A stretch of DNA of 64,000 nt from Neobacillus sp. PS3-34. Lineage in GTDB: Bacteria > Bacillota > Bacilli > Bacillales > Cytobacillaceae. Where the stretch lies: the NCBI RefSeq assembly GCF_030915465.1, contig NZ_CP133267.1, forward strand, positions 1,426,001 to 1,490,000. Reading direction: 5' to 3'. Below the pieces are notes generated by a model. The model made no database searches, was not told the origin of the DNA, and worked only from the letters and a program-made list of their open reading frames with translations. How positions within the stretch are numbered: position 1 is the stretch's first letter; each line of letters opens with the position of its first letter. Made by a program: the position numbers and the translations under genes. Shown here piece by piece: positions 1 through 8,197 of the stretch.

Positions 1-373
1 GTAGCCGCAGTTCTTCGAACACATAGGTTTGAATTCCTCTTGTTGCCAGAGTTCTGGCTGCCTCCATTGCAAACTCGGGTGATTTGTGGCGAGAGTCAAA
101 TGCAATTACTACTCCTCTTTTTTTCGCTTCGATTCCCTGTGATTCGATGAAGGCCGCAAGCCCAGCTGACGCTTTCCGGACAGTATAGACATTCATCCGG
201 TTCGTTCCAACTCCTAATTCACCGCGCATTCCACCTGTTCCAAATTCTAAATCTTTATAAAAAGCTTCTTCAAGCTGTTTTTCATCAGCTTTAATTTCCT
301 CTAATTGTGATTTCAATTCATCATCTAATTGCTCAAATTCGATCCATTTGGTCGCCTTTTCTTTCCAAGCCAT
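1..373 (-). CDS. pgcA: Phosphoglucomutase/phosphomannomutase PgcA, N-terminal part
   Basis: Only the first 124 residues are in the window; the gene runs off the left edge. The start at 373 is preceded by AGGAGGAG. The protein begins [10 protein letters not shown] and carries the [13 protein letters not shown] segment near residues 46-58, the N-terminal signature of the alpha-D-phosphohexomutase superfamily. In B. subtilis this enzyme (YhxB/PgcA) interconverts glucose 6-phosphate and glucose 1-phosphate in the cytoplasm for UDP-glucose, lipoteichoic acid anchor and polysaccharide synthesis. The catalytic serine loop lies beyond the window. Family assignment is firm; the exact sugar preference is inferred from B. 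subtilis. Confidence 0.92.
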   Translation of the reverse strand, partial: MAWKEKATKWIEFEQLDDELKSQLEEIKADEKQLEEAFYKDLEFGTGGMRGELGVGTNRMNVYTVRKASAGLAAFIESQGIEAKKRGVVIAFDSRHKSPEFAMEAARTLATRGIQTYVFEELRL

Positions 374-647
374 TCGATCTCCTCCTGCATTTCAAGTATT
401 CTTATTTTTTCGTTTTCTTTTTGTAAAATCCTTCATATTCACGAAATAATATAAAGAAGTTACAGTATGTATTATTTGCTAATGCAAGCATTTCTTATTT
501 TATATGTAAATGATCCTTTTTTCCATCCTTCAATTACTCTTCTACTATTTCCCATGGCCTTTATGTTTTAATTTAAATTAATTCAGATATTTTATTTTCA
601 CCGGTAAGATGTGATAAAGTCAAAATAAAATAAAATAAAATGAAATA
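374..647. other. Intergenic region upstream of pgcA
   Basis: A very A+T-rich spacer between pgcA and yhcU. It should hold the pgcA promoter, but I could not place one with confidence. At about 623-647 there is a short run of AAAAT pentamers. No coding signal was seen. Confidence 0.5.
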
Positions 648-676
648 AAAAAAAGCCTGCACCCTATGCAGACTTT
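648..676 (-). terminator. Intrinsic terminator of yhcU
   Basis: Read on the minus strand, AGTCTGCA and TGCAGGCT pair (one G-U) around a TAGGG loop, followed by a run of eight T. It lies just after the yhcU stop codon. Confidence 0.85.
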
Positions 677-682
677 TCAAGG

Positions 683-1081
683 CTATATGAGCATTTCATT
701 TGCTGGCCTTGTATATAAGCTAAAAACATTGCTCTTTACTGCTTTAGCATTCAGGAACTGTTCGTATTCGAATGGAAAGTAAAAACCATATTCCCTTAAT
801 ACATAAACATTTTTGTTGAATAAAGATTCATAATAATCCTCTTGTTCTGTTGTTTCCAGAATGAATATCATTGTTTGCAGGGTTGCCATTACTTGAAAGG
901 CTTCTCTTAATGTGCCAAAATGATCGAAATGCCGGACTGATGCATGAAGTACTTTTAGCTGCTCGAATTCTCTTATCTTTTTATCTGAGAAAAAACGAGG
1001 GAAAACATTTGAGTAAAAGTATTGAATCAGATCGCTGATTTCTTCCTCCTGACTGGGTGTAGATGCATAAACAATCTTCAC
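683..1081 (-). CDS. yhcU: YhcU family protein (DUF5365)
   Basis: A 132-residue cytoplasmic protein beginning MKIVYASTPSQEEEI with no membrane segment or signal peptide. Length, the opening residues and the segment FGTLREAFQVMATLQT resemble B. subtilis YhcU, whose function is unknown. In B. subtilis yhcU is next to the pseudouridine synthase gene yhcT, and the same neighbour is found here, divergently oriented. The start at 1081 is preceded by a weak AAGGTGGG-like site. Assignment rests on remembered similarity and gene order; no function can be stated. Confidence 0.78.
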   Translation of the reverse strand: MKIVYASTPSQEEEISDLIQYFYSNVFPRFFSDKKIREFEQLKVLHASVRHFDHFGTLREAFQVMATLQTMIFILETTEQEDYYESLFNKNVYVLREYGFYFPFEYEQFLNAKAVKSNVFSLYTRPANEMLI

Positions 1082-1250
1082 TTAAAACCCACCTTTTTAA
1101 TCCTTTTAAACTTTACTTTAGAATAACATATTAAGGAAGATTTTTAGGGTGGTAATTATACCCACGGTAACGGTAATTTTTAGTAAAATTAGGAGCCCTG
1201 TTGGCAGATAAACTGAATAAAGGTACTACTAGTGCAGAAAGGAGAAAAAT

Positions 1251-2171
1251 TTGCTGCTAACTAAAAAAATAGGTAAATGGTATGAAATAATCATCCCTAA
1301 AGAGTGGAACGAGGTTACAGTTGATGGGATTTTCAGAGAAAAGTGGCAGGTTCCAAAAAAAATAACTCATTCCTTTCGAACACAAAAGAAAGTACATTTA
1401 AACGGTGAGCCGGCAAACTGGAATGTTCCGCTCTCCACTGGAACGAAGATGCAAATACTTTTATTTGAAGAAGAAGAATTTTCTATGTCACCTGCTTTTA
1501 TTGATGTGGAAATCTTATTTGAAGATGATCATTTAATTGTTTTCAACAAGCCCCCCTTCATTAATACACATCCTAACTCTGAAGGAGACAATGATACGCT
1601 TGCAAATGCAGCTGCCTTTTATTTGCTGGCAAGGGGCGAAATTAGAAATATCCGCCATATTCATAGGCTCGACCGTGATACTTCAGGAGCCATTTTATTT
1701 GCTAAGCATCCACTTGCAGGAGCTCTTTTAGACAAAATGCTTGAAAACAGGGAAATAAAAAGAACTTATTTAGCTCTTGTTCAGGGAATTTTATACCGCA
1801 AACAGGGGACTATCCATGAGCCCATCGGGCGTGACCGCCATCACGCAACAAGACGGCGCGTTTCTCCTGCCGGGCAGGATGCGATTACCCATTATAAGGT
1901 TTTGAAGGAAGATCCCAAAAAACAAATATCCATCATAAAGTGCTGGCTGGATACTGGAAGAACTCATCAGATTCGTGTCCATCTGAGCCATATTGGGCAT
2001 CCGCTCGCAGGTGATGTTTTATATGGAGGAAAACCTATTTATAAACGTCAGGCTCTACATGCAGCCAAGCTCGAATTTAAACATCCCTTAACAGAGGAAG
2101 TGATTGTCTGTCATGCACCATTCATAGATAATCCCCCTATTTTTAGGGATATAAGTGTCGAAACGCTATAA
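1251..2171 (+). CDS. yhcT: RluA-family RNA pseudouridine synthase (YhcT-like)
   Basis: A 306-residue enzyme expected to convert a uridine to pseudouridine in rRNA or tRNA. The catalytic motif HRLDRDTSG is present near residue 139, with the aspartate that attacks the uracil ring. Downstream are the TYLALVQG and GRTHQIRVHLSHIGHPLAGD segments typical of RluA/RluD. The N-terminal 90 residues could carry a small RNA-binding region but a clear S4 domain is not obvious. The start is TTG at 1251 behind AAAGGAG. Its RNA target is unknown. The neighbour yhcU supports the yhcT assignment. Confidence 0.88.
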   Translation: MLLTKKIGKWYEIIIPKEWNEVTVDGIFREKWQVPKKITHSFRTQKKVHLNGEPANWNVPLSTGTKMQILLFEEEEFSMSPAFIDVEILFEDDHLIVFNKPPFINTHPNSEGDNDTLANAAAFYLLARGEIRNIRHIHRLDRDTSGAILFAKHPLAGALLDKMLENREIKRTYLALVQGILYRKQGTIHEPIGRDRHHATRRRVSPAGQDAITHYKVLKEDPKKQISIIKCWLDTGRTHQIRVHLSHIGHPLAGDVLYGGKPIYKRQALHAAKLEFKHPLTEEVIVCHAPFIDNPPIFRDISVETL

Positions 2172-2180
2172 ACAAAAGTC

Positions 2181-2401
2181 TGTTTTCGTATACTTTGTTG
2201 CTATTAAGGAGTAATTGATTTCCCCTCCAGGATGCTCGCTTTCCGCGGGGCGGGCGGTGAGCCTCCTAGAATCAACACCGCACGAAGAAAATGCGAGAGC
2301 ATTTTCGAGGAGCTCGCACCTTCCGCTCCATTCAACTTCTTTTTCAACGGTTTTCTTTAAAAAACCTATTTTCAAGACAACAATCCTTTAGAAAACAACC
2401 A
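2181..2401 (+). repeat. Repeat family A, copy 1 (internally deleted)
   Basis: Starts at TGTTTTCGTATACTTTGTTG and contains GGATGCTCGCTTTCCGCGGG, a GC-rich block common between genes in Bacillus. It matches the copy at 45849-46152 but lacks about 60 bp in the middle and has decayed ends. It lies between yhcT and repeat B copy 1. Confidence 0.85.
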
Positions 2402-2403
2402 AA

Positions 2404-2586
2404 GAACAAAAGGCGCAAGCGCCCGGGTTAGCCCCGACAGGCATAAGACGAATCACGCAGGAAATCCTGATTTCTGGAGTGATTTGGCTTATGACCCCGA
2501 GGGGCTGGGCGCTGGAGCTAGATTAATACAACTTGTAGAAGTTATCCACTTCATTCAATTTTATAATTTCCTAGACGACAAAAAAA
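2404..2586 (+). repeat. Repeat family B, copy 1 (short form)
   Basis: Starts GAACAAAAGGCGCAAGCGCC and ends TTTCCTAGACGAC plus an A-run. Inner arms pair: AGCGCCC with GGGCGCT, AGCCCC with GGGGCT, CATAAG with CTTATG, AATCAC with GTGATT. This gives a long imperfect hairpin. The right end runs into the T-tract of the terminator of the minus-strand gene at 2614. Further copies are at 12589, 58792 and 62484. Confidence 0.9.
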
Positions 2587-2606
2587 TACCTCCCGAATGG
2601 GAGGTA
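2580..2606 (-). terminator. Intrinsic terminator after the stress membrane protein gene
   Basis: TACCTCCC and GGGAGGTA form a perfect stem with loop GAAT/ATTC, followed on the minus strand by seven T and then GTCGTC, the edge of repeat B. Confidence 0.9.
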
Positions 2607-2613
2607 CTCTTTA

Positions 2614-2871
2614 TTAATCGTGAGTTCTGCGCATGCCCTTCATGATAAGGCTGAGAATGAATACGAGAACTGCAGCACCGATAATCGCCGGGATGATTGC
2701 AAAGCCAGCTACGTCAGGACCCCAGTCACCAAGAATCAAGCCACCTAACCATGCACCTACAAAACCTGCAATAATATTTCCAATGACGCCGCCAGGAACA
2801 TCTCTACCTACGATGATACCTGCTAACCAACCGATAATACCTCCAATAATTAAAGCCCAAAGAAAACTCAT
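2614..2871 (-). CDS. GlsB/YeaQ/YmgE family stress-response membrane protein
   Basis: An 85-residue hydrophobic protein with three predicted membrane segments (about residues 2-22, 27-47 and 56-77). It has the glycine-rich GGIIGWLAG, GNIIAGFVGAWLGG and IIGAAVLVFI pattern of the transglycosylase-associated protein family. Members are small inner-membrane proteins often induced by general stress; the molecular role is not known. The stop is followed by a strong terminator, so the gene is probably transcribed alone. Start at 2871 with AAGGAG upstream. Confidence 0.88.
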   Translation of the reverse strand: MSFLWALIIGGIIGWLAGIIVGRDVPGGVIGNIIAGFVGAWLGGLILGDWGPDVAGFAIIPAIIGAAVLVFILSLIMKGMRRTHD

Positions 2872-3467
2872 TTAAATCACTCCTTAAAATTTTAATAATT
2901 ATTTCACTTTTTTCCGGATACGACTGCTGCAGTCTCAAGCAGATGTTCAGCAAAATCATAACTTTTAAATGGTCATTTGTTTTTCTTTTGCTGTTGCTAA
3001 CTGCTTGTACCTTTAAAATACCCGAAATCTTTTTATTTAAACCACATCATTTAAAATAGGACTTTGAAAAACAGCACAGCTTTATTTCTGCCCGGTTTCT
3101 TCTATAATATTCTCCGCCATTATTTAAACGAGTAGTTTTTTTGTCTTTTCTCCACACAAAGAGCGACCGCAAATGCGCTCGCTCTGTATATAAAACGGCA
3201 TATGCCGTAAATAACCGGATTAACTTCAAAACACCATTGAAAGGATAGTATCCATTTTTTAGGGTATACCATTTATATGATTTTTTGTTCCCGCTGTAAA
3301 TATGTCCAAAACCAATTATTGAAAATTTTTAGAGTGTAGTTTTCAGAATATTCTTTTGTTAAGTTTTTGTAAATTCACTATTAACAATTCCATATTCGAC
3401 ATTTTTTTTATAAAATTAAACTCGTTTGGTGAACTAATTTTTGGATGAAAAAATGGGGGTTAAAAAC
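2872..3467. other. Intergenic region upstream of the ykaA-pit operon
   Basis: About 600 bp without a convincing gene. Around 3160-3186 there is an imperfect inverted repeat (AGAGCGA ... TCGCTCT) of unknown role. The A+T-rich stretch from 3240 to 3440 should hold the ykaA-pit promoter, but I could not place it. A 60-codon minus-strand frame here has no ribosome binding site or family likeness. Confidence 0.4.
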
Positions 3468-4085
3468 ATGGCATTGAAAAAGAACGATAAGTTTATGCTT
3501 CTATTGAGTAATATCTCTGCGAACTTAAAGGAAAGCAGCAACTTCTTTACAGAATACAAACTAAATAACGTAAGTGATCTTAAGATCTTTTCTGAAAAGA
3601 TGAAGGAATATGAAACAAAAGGCGATTCATTCGTTCATGAAGTAATTAAAGAATTAAATGATGCTTTCATCACTCCAATTGAGCGTGAAGATATTCTTCA
3701 TCTTGCTATCAGCATGGACGATGTACTTGACGGCTTGGAGCACTCTGCGGCTCTATTCAAAATGTACTCCATCACAAAAGCTGATGATTTTATGCTTCAG
3801 TTCGTAGAAGCGATTCAAGGCAGTGTAAATGAAATTGATAAGGCAATCGCGCTTTTATCAAGTAAAAAGCTTCTTGCCATTAGAGAGCATGCCATTAAAA
3901 CAAAGGATTTCGAATCAAAATGCGATAATATCCTTCGCCAATCCATTAAACACTTGTTTACGATTGAAAAAGATCCTATCCGCATTATTCAATATAAAGA
4001 AATTTACGAAAACCTTGAAGAAATTGCAGACAGCTGCCAAAGCGTAGCCAACACATTAGAAACTATCATTATGAAAAATGCTTAA
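3468..4085 (+). CDS. ykaA: DUF47 family phosphate-uptake accessory protein (YkaA)
   Basis: A helical 205-residue protein of the PhoU-like DUF47 family, which is commonly encoded beside Pit-type phosphate transporters and thought to regulate them. The sequence begins MALKKNDKFMLLLSNISANL and is rich in acidic and basic residues of the four-helix type, with no membrane segment. I prefer the ATG at 3468, which has GGGGG in range, over the upstream TTG at 3441, which has no ribosome binding site. The pit gene starts 11 bp after its stop, so the two form one operon. Confidence 0.88.
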   Translation: MALKKNDKFMLLLSNISANLKESSNFFTEYKLNNVSDLKIFSEKMKEYETKGDSFVHEVIKELNDAFITPIEREDILHLAISMDDVLDGLEHSAALFKMYSITKADDFMLQFVEAIQGSVNEIDKAIALLSSKKLLAIREHAIKTKDFESKCDNILRQSIKHLFTIEKDPIRIIQYKEIYENLEEIADSCQSVANTLETIIMKNA

Positions 4086-4096
4086 GGAGTCCTAAT

Positions 4097-5029
4097 ATGA
4101 GCAGCATATTTATAATAACGATTTTTATTGTTATCGGTGCCCTTGCATTTGACTTTATTAATGGTTTCCATGATACGGCCAATGCAATTGCCACTTCTGT
4201 ATCCACCAAAGCCCTAAAACCGCGCCAAGCTATTCTTTTAGCTGCAATCATGAATTTTATCGGTGCAATGACTTTTACGGGCGTTGCAAAAGCAATCACA
4301 AAGGATATTGTTGATCCGTTTACGCTTCATAATGGCTCTGTCGTTATTCTTGCAGCGTTAATATCAGCTATTTTTTGGAATCTCATTACCTGGTATTACG
4401 GTATTCCAAGCAGTTCGTCACATGCTATTATCGGATCAATAGCGGGTGCAGCAATTGCATCAGCTGGGTTCTCGGCACTTAATTACACTGGTTTTATTAA
4501 GATATTGCAGGCATTGATTATTTCACCAATCCTTGCTTTTGCAGTAGGTTTTATAATTTACAGCATTTTTAAAGTCATTTTTAGAAATTCAAACTTAACG
4601 AAGACAAATCGCAATTTCCGTTATATCCAGGTTGCTACAGCGGCATTACAATCGTTTTCACATGGTACGAATGACGCGCAAAAATCAATGGGTATCATTA
4701 CAATGGCTTTAATTGCCAATAACTACCTACAGCCAGATGCTGAAGTACCTTTATGGGTACAGGCAGCCTGTGCTATTGCAATGGGACTTGGTACATCTAT
4801 CGGCGGCTGGAAAATTATAAAAACGGTCGGCGGCAAAATTATGAAAATTCGTCCAATCAATGGGGTTGCTGCTGACTTAACAGGTGCTTTGGTAATTTTC
4901 GGAGCTTCCTATATTCACTTGCCTGTCAGTACAACACACGTCATTTCTTCTGGTATTCTAGGAGTAGGTTCTTCCCACCGATTAAAAGGTGTTAAATGGG
5001 GTACTGCACAAAGAATGCTGATTACATAG
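4097..5029 (+). CDS. pit: Pit-family inorganic phosphate transporter, stop codon near C-terminus
   Basis: A membrane symporter for inorganic phosphate. The PiT signature FDFINGFHDTANAIATSV-like segment is at the N-terminus and its internal repeat SFSHGTNDAQKSMGII is in the second half. The frame stops at TAG 5027-5029. Reading through it gives 22 more residues (VITLPISGLIAGIVYY...) to a TAA at 5096-5098, and the family usually has Trp there, so TGG has become TAG. The last membrane helix is therefore lost as written. This may be a sequence error or a true nonsense change. Downstream partner of ykaA. Confidence 0.88.
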   Translation: MSSIFIITIFIVIGALAFDFINGFHDTANAIATSVSTKALKPRQAILLAAIMNFIGAMTFTGVAKAITKDIVDPFTLHNGSVVILAALISAIFWNLITWYYGIPSSSSHAIIGSIAGAAIASAGFSALNYTGFIKILQALIISPILAFAVGFIIYSIFKVIFRNSNLTKTNRNFRYIQVATAALQSFSHGTNDAQKSMGIITMALIANNYLQPDAEVPLWVQAACAIAMGLGTSIGGWKIIKTVGGKIMKIRPINGVAADLTGALVIFGASYIHLPVSTTHVISSGILGVGSSHRLKGVKWGTAQRMLIT

Positions 5030-5104
5030 GTTATTACGTTGCCAATTTCCGGGCTTATTGCTGGAATTGTTTATTATCTTCTTAACCTTATTTTATAAAA
5101 TCAC

Positions 5105-5138
5105 AAAAGCCACGCTATCTATTATTAGCGTGGCTTTT
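5105..5138. terminator. Bidirectional terminator between pit and yhcW
   Basis: AAAAGCCACGCTA and TAGCGTGGCTTTT pair around a short loop, giving A- and T-runs on both sides. It serves the converging pit and yhcW genes. Confidence 0.9.
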
Positions 5139-5140
5139 CC

Positions 5141-5773
5141 TTATTTAAATAGTAAATCTCCGAATGTTTCAGATCTGACAGCCTTTTCATGAAACTCCAA
5201 AAAAGATGTTACTTCATTGGGGATTACCGCACAATTCATTCCAGCTGCAATAGCAGCTAAAGCCCCATTTGCTGAATCCTCTATTGCGAGGGCTTCTTGC
5301 GGTTCAACGCCCAATTCCTGAAGAGCCTTTAAGTACAAAGATGGATCGGGTTTAACCTTTTCTACATCTTCCTTTGTTTTGATCACTGAAAAATATCCTC
5401 TTAAATCAAACTGTTCCAGAAAACCGTCAATCCATTCCCTAGATGAACTTGAGGCTAGTGCAATTTTATAGCCGAGGCTTTGGGCTTCTTTAATTTTTTC
5501 AAGCACTCCCTCCCGTACCTCCAGGACACCTCGTAAATCAAGGAATCTTCGGTCCACACGCTCTCTCAGTTCTTTCTTGTCAATATCCCTTCCAAGCTGC
5601 GATTCTATGTATTGGTATAAAACTTCATCTGTTGTGCCAATTACTTTAGCAAATTCCTCAACAGGCAAATGAAGACTGAATTGTTCTTCAAGAACTTCCT
5701 TAAAGACCCTGAACCACACTGTCTCCGTATCGATTATGGTACCATCAAAATCAAAAATAATTGCTTTCAGCAT
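5141..5773 (-). CDS. yhcW: HAD-superfamily hydrolase, beta-phosphoglucomutase-like (YhcW)
   Basis: A 210-residue cytoplasmic HAD phosphatase. Motif I FDFDGTIIDTE (residues 8-18) carries the nucleophile and acid/base aspartates, motif II is ALASSSS (about residue 110), the lysine of motif III lies in KVKPDPSLY and motif IV is AIEDSANG. The four-helix cap after motif I places it with phosphoglycolate phosphatase and beta-phosphoglucomutase-like enzymes; the substrate is not known. It resembles B. subtilis YhcW, fitting the yhcT-yhcU neighbourhood. Start at 5773; it converges on pit. Confidence 0.85.
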   Translation of the reverse strand: MLKAIIFDFDGTIIDTETVWFRVFKEVLEEQFSLHLPVEEFAKVIGTTDEVLYQYIESQLGRDIDKKELRERVDRRFLDLRGVLEVREGVLEKIKEAQSLGYKIALASSSSREWIDGFLEQFDLRGYFSVIKTKEDVEKVKPDPSLYLKALQELGVEPQEALAIEDSANGALAAIAAGMNCAVIPNEVTSFLEFHEKAVRSETFGDLLFK

Positions 5774-5799
5774 ATTTTCCCCTTTCTCTGAACTTTAGC

Positions 5800-5980
5800 G
5801 CTTCTCCAAAATGGGCGGACCTCGATGAATTCCAGGCAATTCAATATTATACCAGACTTGCAGAATCGGCACCCAACATCCAATTCAAACAGGCTGTTTT
5901 AGGAGTACGCCAAAATGAAATCAAACATTTCAATTGGTTTTCCAAGGCCTACTCAAATAAAGAATTCATTATAGGAAATT
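5800..5980 (+). pseudogene. Ferritin-like domain protein, remnant
   Basis: The translated stretch EFQAIQYYTRLAESAPN followed by GVRQNEIKHFNWFSKAY looks like one and a half helices of a ferritin-like four-helix bundle, with the Glu and ExxH metal-ligand pattern. The rest of the protein is missing: there is no proper start upstream, and downstream the sequence turns A+T-rich before a terminator. I take it as a leftover of a deleted gene. Weak but specific similarity. Confidence 0.5.
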
Positions 5981-5985
5981 ATATT

Positions 5986-6013
5986 CTTATCGAAAATGCG
6001 ATAAGTATTTTTT
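5986..6013 (+). terminator. Intrinsic terminator before the purine permease gene
   Basis: CTTATCG and CGATAAG pair around AAAATG, followed by TATTTTTTATTT. It ends the ferritin-like remnant or acts as a leader attenuator; no purine-riboswitch core was seen before it. Confidence 0.7.
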
Positions 6014-6092
6014 ATTTGAAGTTGATTTTTTCCCCAAAAACGAATATTATATAAAATGTATTTTTAATTGTTCGTATTTAGGAGTGTGCTCA

Positions 6093-7394
6093 ATGTTTAA
6101 GCTTAAAGAACACCAAACCACTGCCAAGACGGAAATTCTTGCTGGTTTAACTACATTTTTAACGATGGTATATATTGTCATCGTCAATCCGGTTATTTTA
6201 TCGGATGCCGGCGTACCTTTTGATCAGGTTTTTATCGCAACGATTATTGCAGCAGTATCTGGTACTCTTTGGATGGCACTGTTCGCCAACTATCCCATCG
6301 CTATTGCACCGGGAATGGGAATGAATGCTTATTTTGCCTATTCAGTAGTTGGAAGCCATGGCCATATTGATTTTGAAACTGCCTTTGCAGCTGTATTTGT
6401 AGCAGGAGTCATTTTCATCATCCTTTCTCTTACCCCATTTAGGAGTAAATTGATTGAAGCTATTCCTGATAATTTGAAGCATGGAATTACAGCAGGAATC
6501 GGATTGTTTATTGCCTTTATCGGCTTAAGACTGACAGGGATTATCACAAAACATCCCACAAATCTTGTTGGTCTTGGTGATCTTCACTCTCCTTCTGCAG
6601 TTCTGGCGCTTATTGGGCTGGCTATCACACTGATCCTTATGACATTAAGGGTCAATGGTGCAATGTTTTTTGGAATGATAATTACGGGAGCTATTGCCTT
6701 CTTTACCGGGCAGTTATCTTTTGATAAAGGTTTTGTTTCTCTTCCAAAGCTGCCGCACGGACTGATGATCAGCAACCCTATTGATGCTTTTGGACAAGTG
6801 TTTGACCACAGTCTTTATGCGGTCGTCTTTTCCTTTTTATTGGTAACAATTTTCGATACAACAGGAACAATGATTGGCGTAGCACAGCAGGCTGGATTAA
6901 TGAAGGGAAAATCATTGCCAAGAGCCCGTGAAGCTTTGCTTTCAGATTCAATCGCCACCACAATCGGTGCTATTTTTGGTACAAGCCCAACATCTGCTTA
7001 TATCGAATCTTCAAGCGGGGTCGCAGCAGGAGGAAGAACAGGACTTACAACGCTTACCGTGTCGATTCTATTTATACTTTCAGCATTCTTCGGTCCGCTT
7101 GTCGGTGCTGTTTCAGGAATATCAGCCATCACAGCACCTTCGCTGATCATTGTAGGTAGTTTAATGATGGGTAGCATCTCTCATATTAAGTGGGATGAAT
7201 TGGATGAGGCATTCCCTGCCTTTTTAATCATTCTTAGCATGCCTCTAACCTCCAGTATCGCTACTGGTATTGCGCTTGGCTTTATTTCCTACCCGCTAAT
7301 GAAGGTAGTCAAAGGTAAATGGCGTGATGTCCATCCTTTGGTTTATCTGTTTGCTGTACTATTCTTTTATCAACTGGCATTTTTGCCGCATTAA
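6093..7394 (+). CDS. NCS2-family purine permease (PbuO/PbuG/AzgA type)
   Basis: A 433-residue membrane protein with about 12-14 hydrophobic segments. It starts MFKLKEHQTTAKTEILAGL and has the AzgA-like conserved regions APGMGMNAYFAYSVV (about residue 75), FDTTGTMIGVA and SPTSAYIESSSGVAAGGRTG. Members carry hypoxanthine, guanine or adenine into the cell with protons. It is nearer in length and N-terminus to PbuO than to PbuG of B. subtilis, but I would not fix the substrate. ATG 6093 is chosen over GTG 6084 because AGGAG sits 8 bp before it. Monocistronic, with a strong terminator after it. Confidence 0.87.
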   Translation: MFKLKEHQTTAKTEILAGLTTFLTMVYIVIVNPVILSDAGVPFDQVFIATIIAAVSGTLWMALFANYPIAIAPGMGMNAYFAYSVVGSHGHIDFETAFAAVFVAGVIFIILSLTPFRSKLIEAIPDNLKHGITAGIGLFIAFIGLRLTGIITKHPTNLVGLGDLHSPSAVLALIGLAITLILMTLRVNGAMFFGMIITGAIAFFTGQLSFDKGFVSLPKLPHGLMISNPIDAFGQVFDHSLYAVVFSFLLVTIFDTTGTMIGVAQQAGLMKGKSLPRAREALLSDSIATTIGAIFGTSPTSAYIESSSGVAAGGRTGLTTLTVSILFILSAFFGPLVGAVSGISAITAPSLIIVGSLMMGSISHIKWDELDEAFPAFLIILSMPLTSSIATGIALGFISYPLMKVVKGKWRDVHPLVYLFAVLFFYQLAFLPH

Positions 7395-7403
7395 TTGTTG
7401 AAA

Positions 7404-7457
7404 GAGGCTGGCTCAATAGATCGTTAAATGACGATCCCATTGAGCCAGCCTCTTTTT
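7404..7457 (+). terminator. Intrinsic terminator of the purine permease gene
   Basis: A 20-bp-class stem, GAGGCTGGCTCAAT with ATTGAGCCAGCCTC plus an inner GATCGT/ACGATC helix, followed by TTTTTG. Confidence 0.92.
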
Positions 7458-7555
7458 GTTTCCCCCTATAAACATCCCATCTTTTTATATTCTTGATTCT
7501 AAATGCCTCCCAAAATCATATTTTAGAAGAAAAAGACAAGTTGGAGTGATGGCTT

Positions 7556-8131
7556 ATTATAGAAAAAACAGGAGCTGTTCTGTTCGGGAGTATTCTTTTA
7601 AGCTTTGGTGTAAATGGATTTTTAGTCCCACATCATTTGCTTGATGGCGGAGTCATTGGTATAGGTTTAATTCTTCATTATTTTTATGGACTGCCAACAG
7701 GCCTTAGTATCATTGTGCTTAGTCTGCCGCTTTACGCTTTAGCCTGGTTTTTTGAACGGCGCTATTTTTATTACAGCCTTCATGGGCTGATTATCTCTTC
7801 CTTTTGCATTGATTTATTTTCCTTTTTAGATGGGAGATTTCTGCTTGGTATATTGCCGAGTACGATAATAGGGGGTTTTCTTGTTGGAATTGGGATTGGA
7901 TTGATGCTTCGCTACGAAACAAGCACTGGGGGAACAGATTTACTTGCGCAATTGCTGACGAAATTAACTTCTGTCAACGTTGGAATAATCATTTTTCTAA
8001 TTGATGGAATAGTGATTATCAGCGGTATTGAAGTGGTCGGTCTTGAAAAGTTTTTCTACTCGTTTATTACGATTCTTTGTGTAGGTTTAATGACCTCCCT
8101 GACTGCAGCAAGAAGGACAGAGGCAGTTTGA
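7556..8131 (+). CDS. YitT-family membrane protein, possible AUU start
   Basis: Six-helix-type membrane protein of the YitT (DUF161) family, which has no settled function. The clear segments are HHLLDGGVIGIGL, GTDLLAQLLTK and the hydrophobic helices between. The homologous frame begins well upstream of the first usual start (TTG at 7637): IEKTGAVLFGSILLSFGVNG is in frame from ATT 7556, and this ATT has GGAG nine bases before it. The ATG at 7549 is in another frame and too close to the GGAG. Either the gene uses a rare AUU start or a base is missing. If the TTG start is used the protein loses its first helix. Confidence 0.78.
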   Translation: MIEKTGAVLFGSILLSFGVNGFLVPHHLLDGGVIGIGLILHYFYGLPTGLSIIVLSLPLYALAWFFERRYFYYSLHGLIISSFCIDLFSFLDGRFLLGILPSTIIGGFLVGIGIGLMLRYETSTGGTDLLAQLLTKLTSVNVGIIIFLIDGIVIISGIEVVGLEKFFYSFITILCVGLMTSLTAARRTEAV

Positions 8132-8162
8132 GTATCGGTTATGCGAATTTTTATTATAAAAG

Positions 8163-8197
8163 CAAAACACGCTGGCTGACTCGCCGGCGTGTTTTGT
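8163..8197. terminator. Bidirectional terminator between YitT and aldo/keto reductase genes
   Basis: AAAACACGC and GCGTGTTTT pair, with inner GGC/GCC, around CTGACTC; T-runs flank both sides of the converging genes. Confidence 0.88.

Noticed and set aside
2633..2875. 80-codon plus-strand frame
   Set aside because: Mirror of the GlsB-family gene; Pro/Ile/Ala-rich shadow with no ribosome binding site.
3047..3229. 60-codon minus-strand frame in the gap before ykaA
   Set aside because: No ribosome binding site, odd composition (Arg/Lys/Tyr/Cys-rich) and no resemblance to a family.
5986..6092. Purine riboswitch before the NCS2 permease
   Set aside because: Only a plain terminator hairpin is seen; the conserved purine-aptamer loops are absent.
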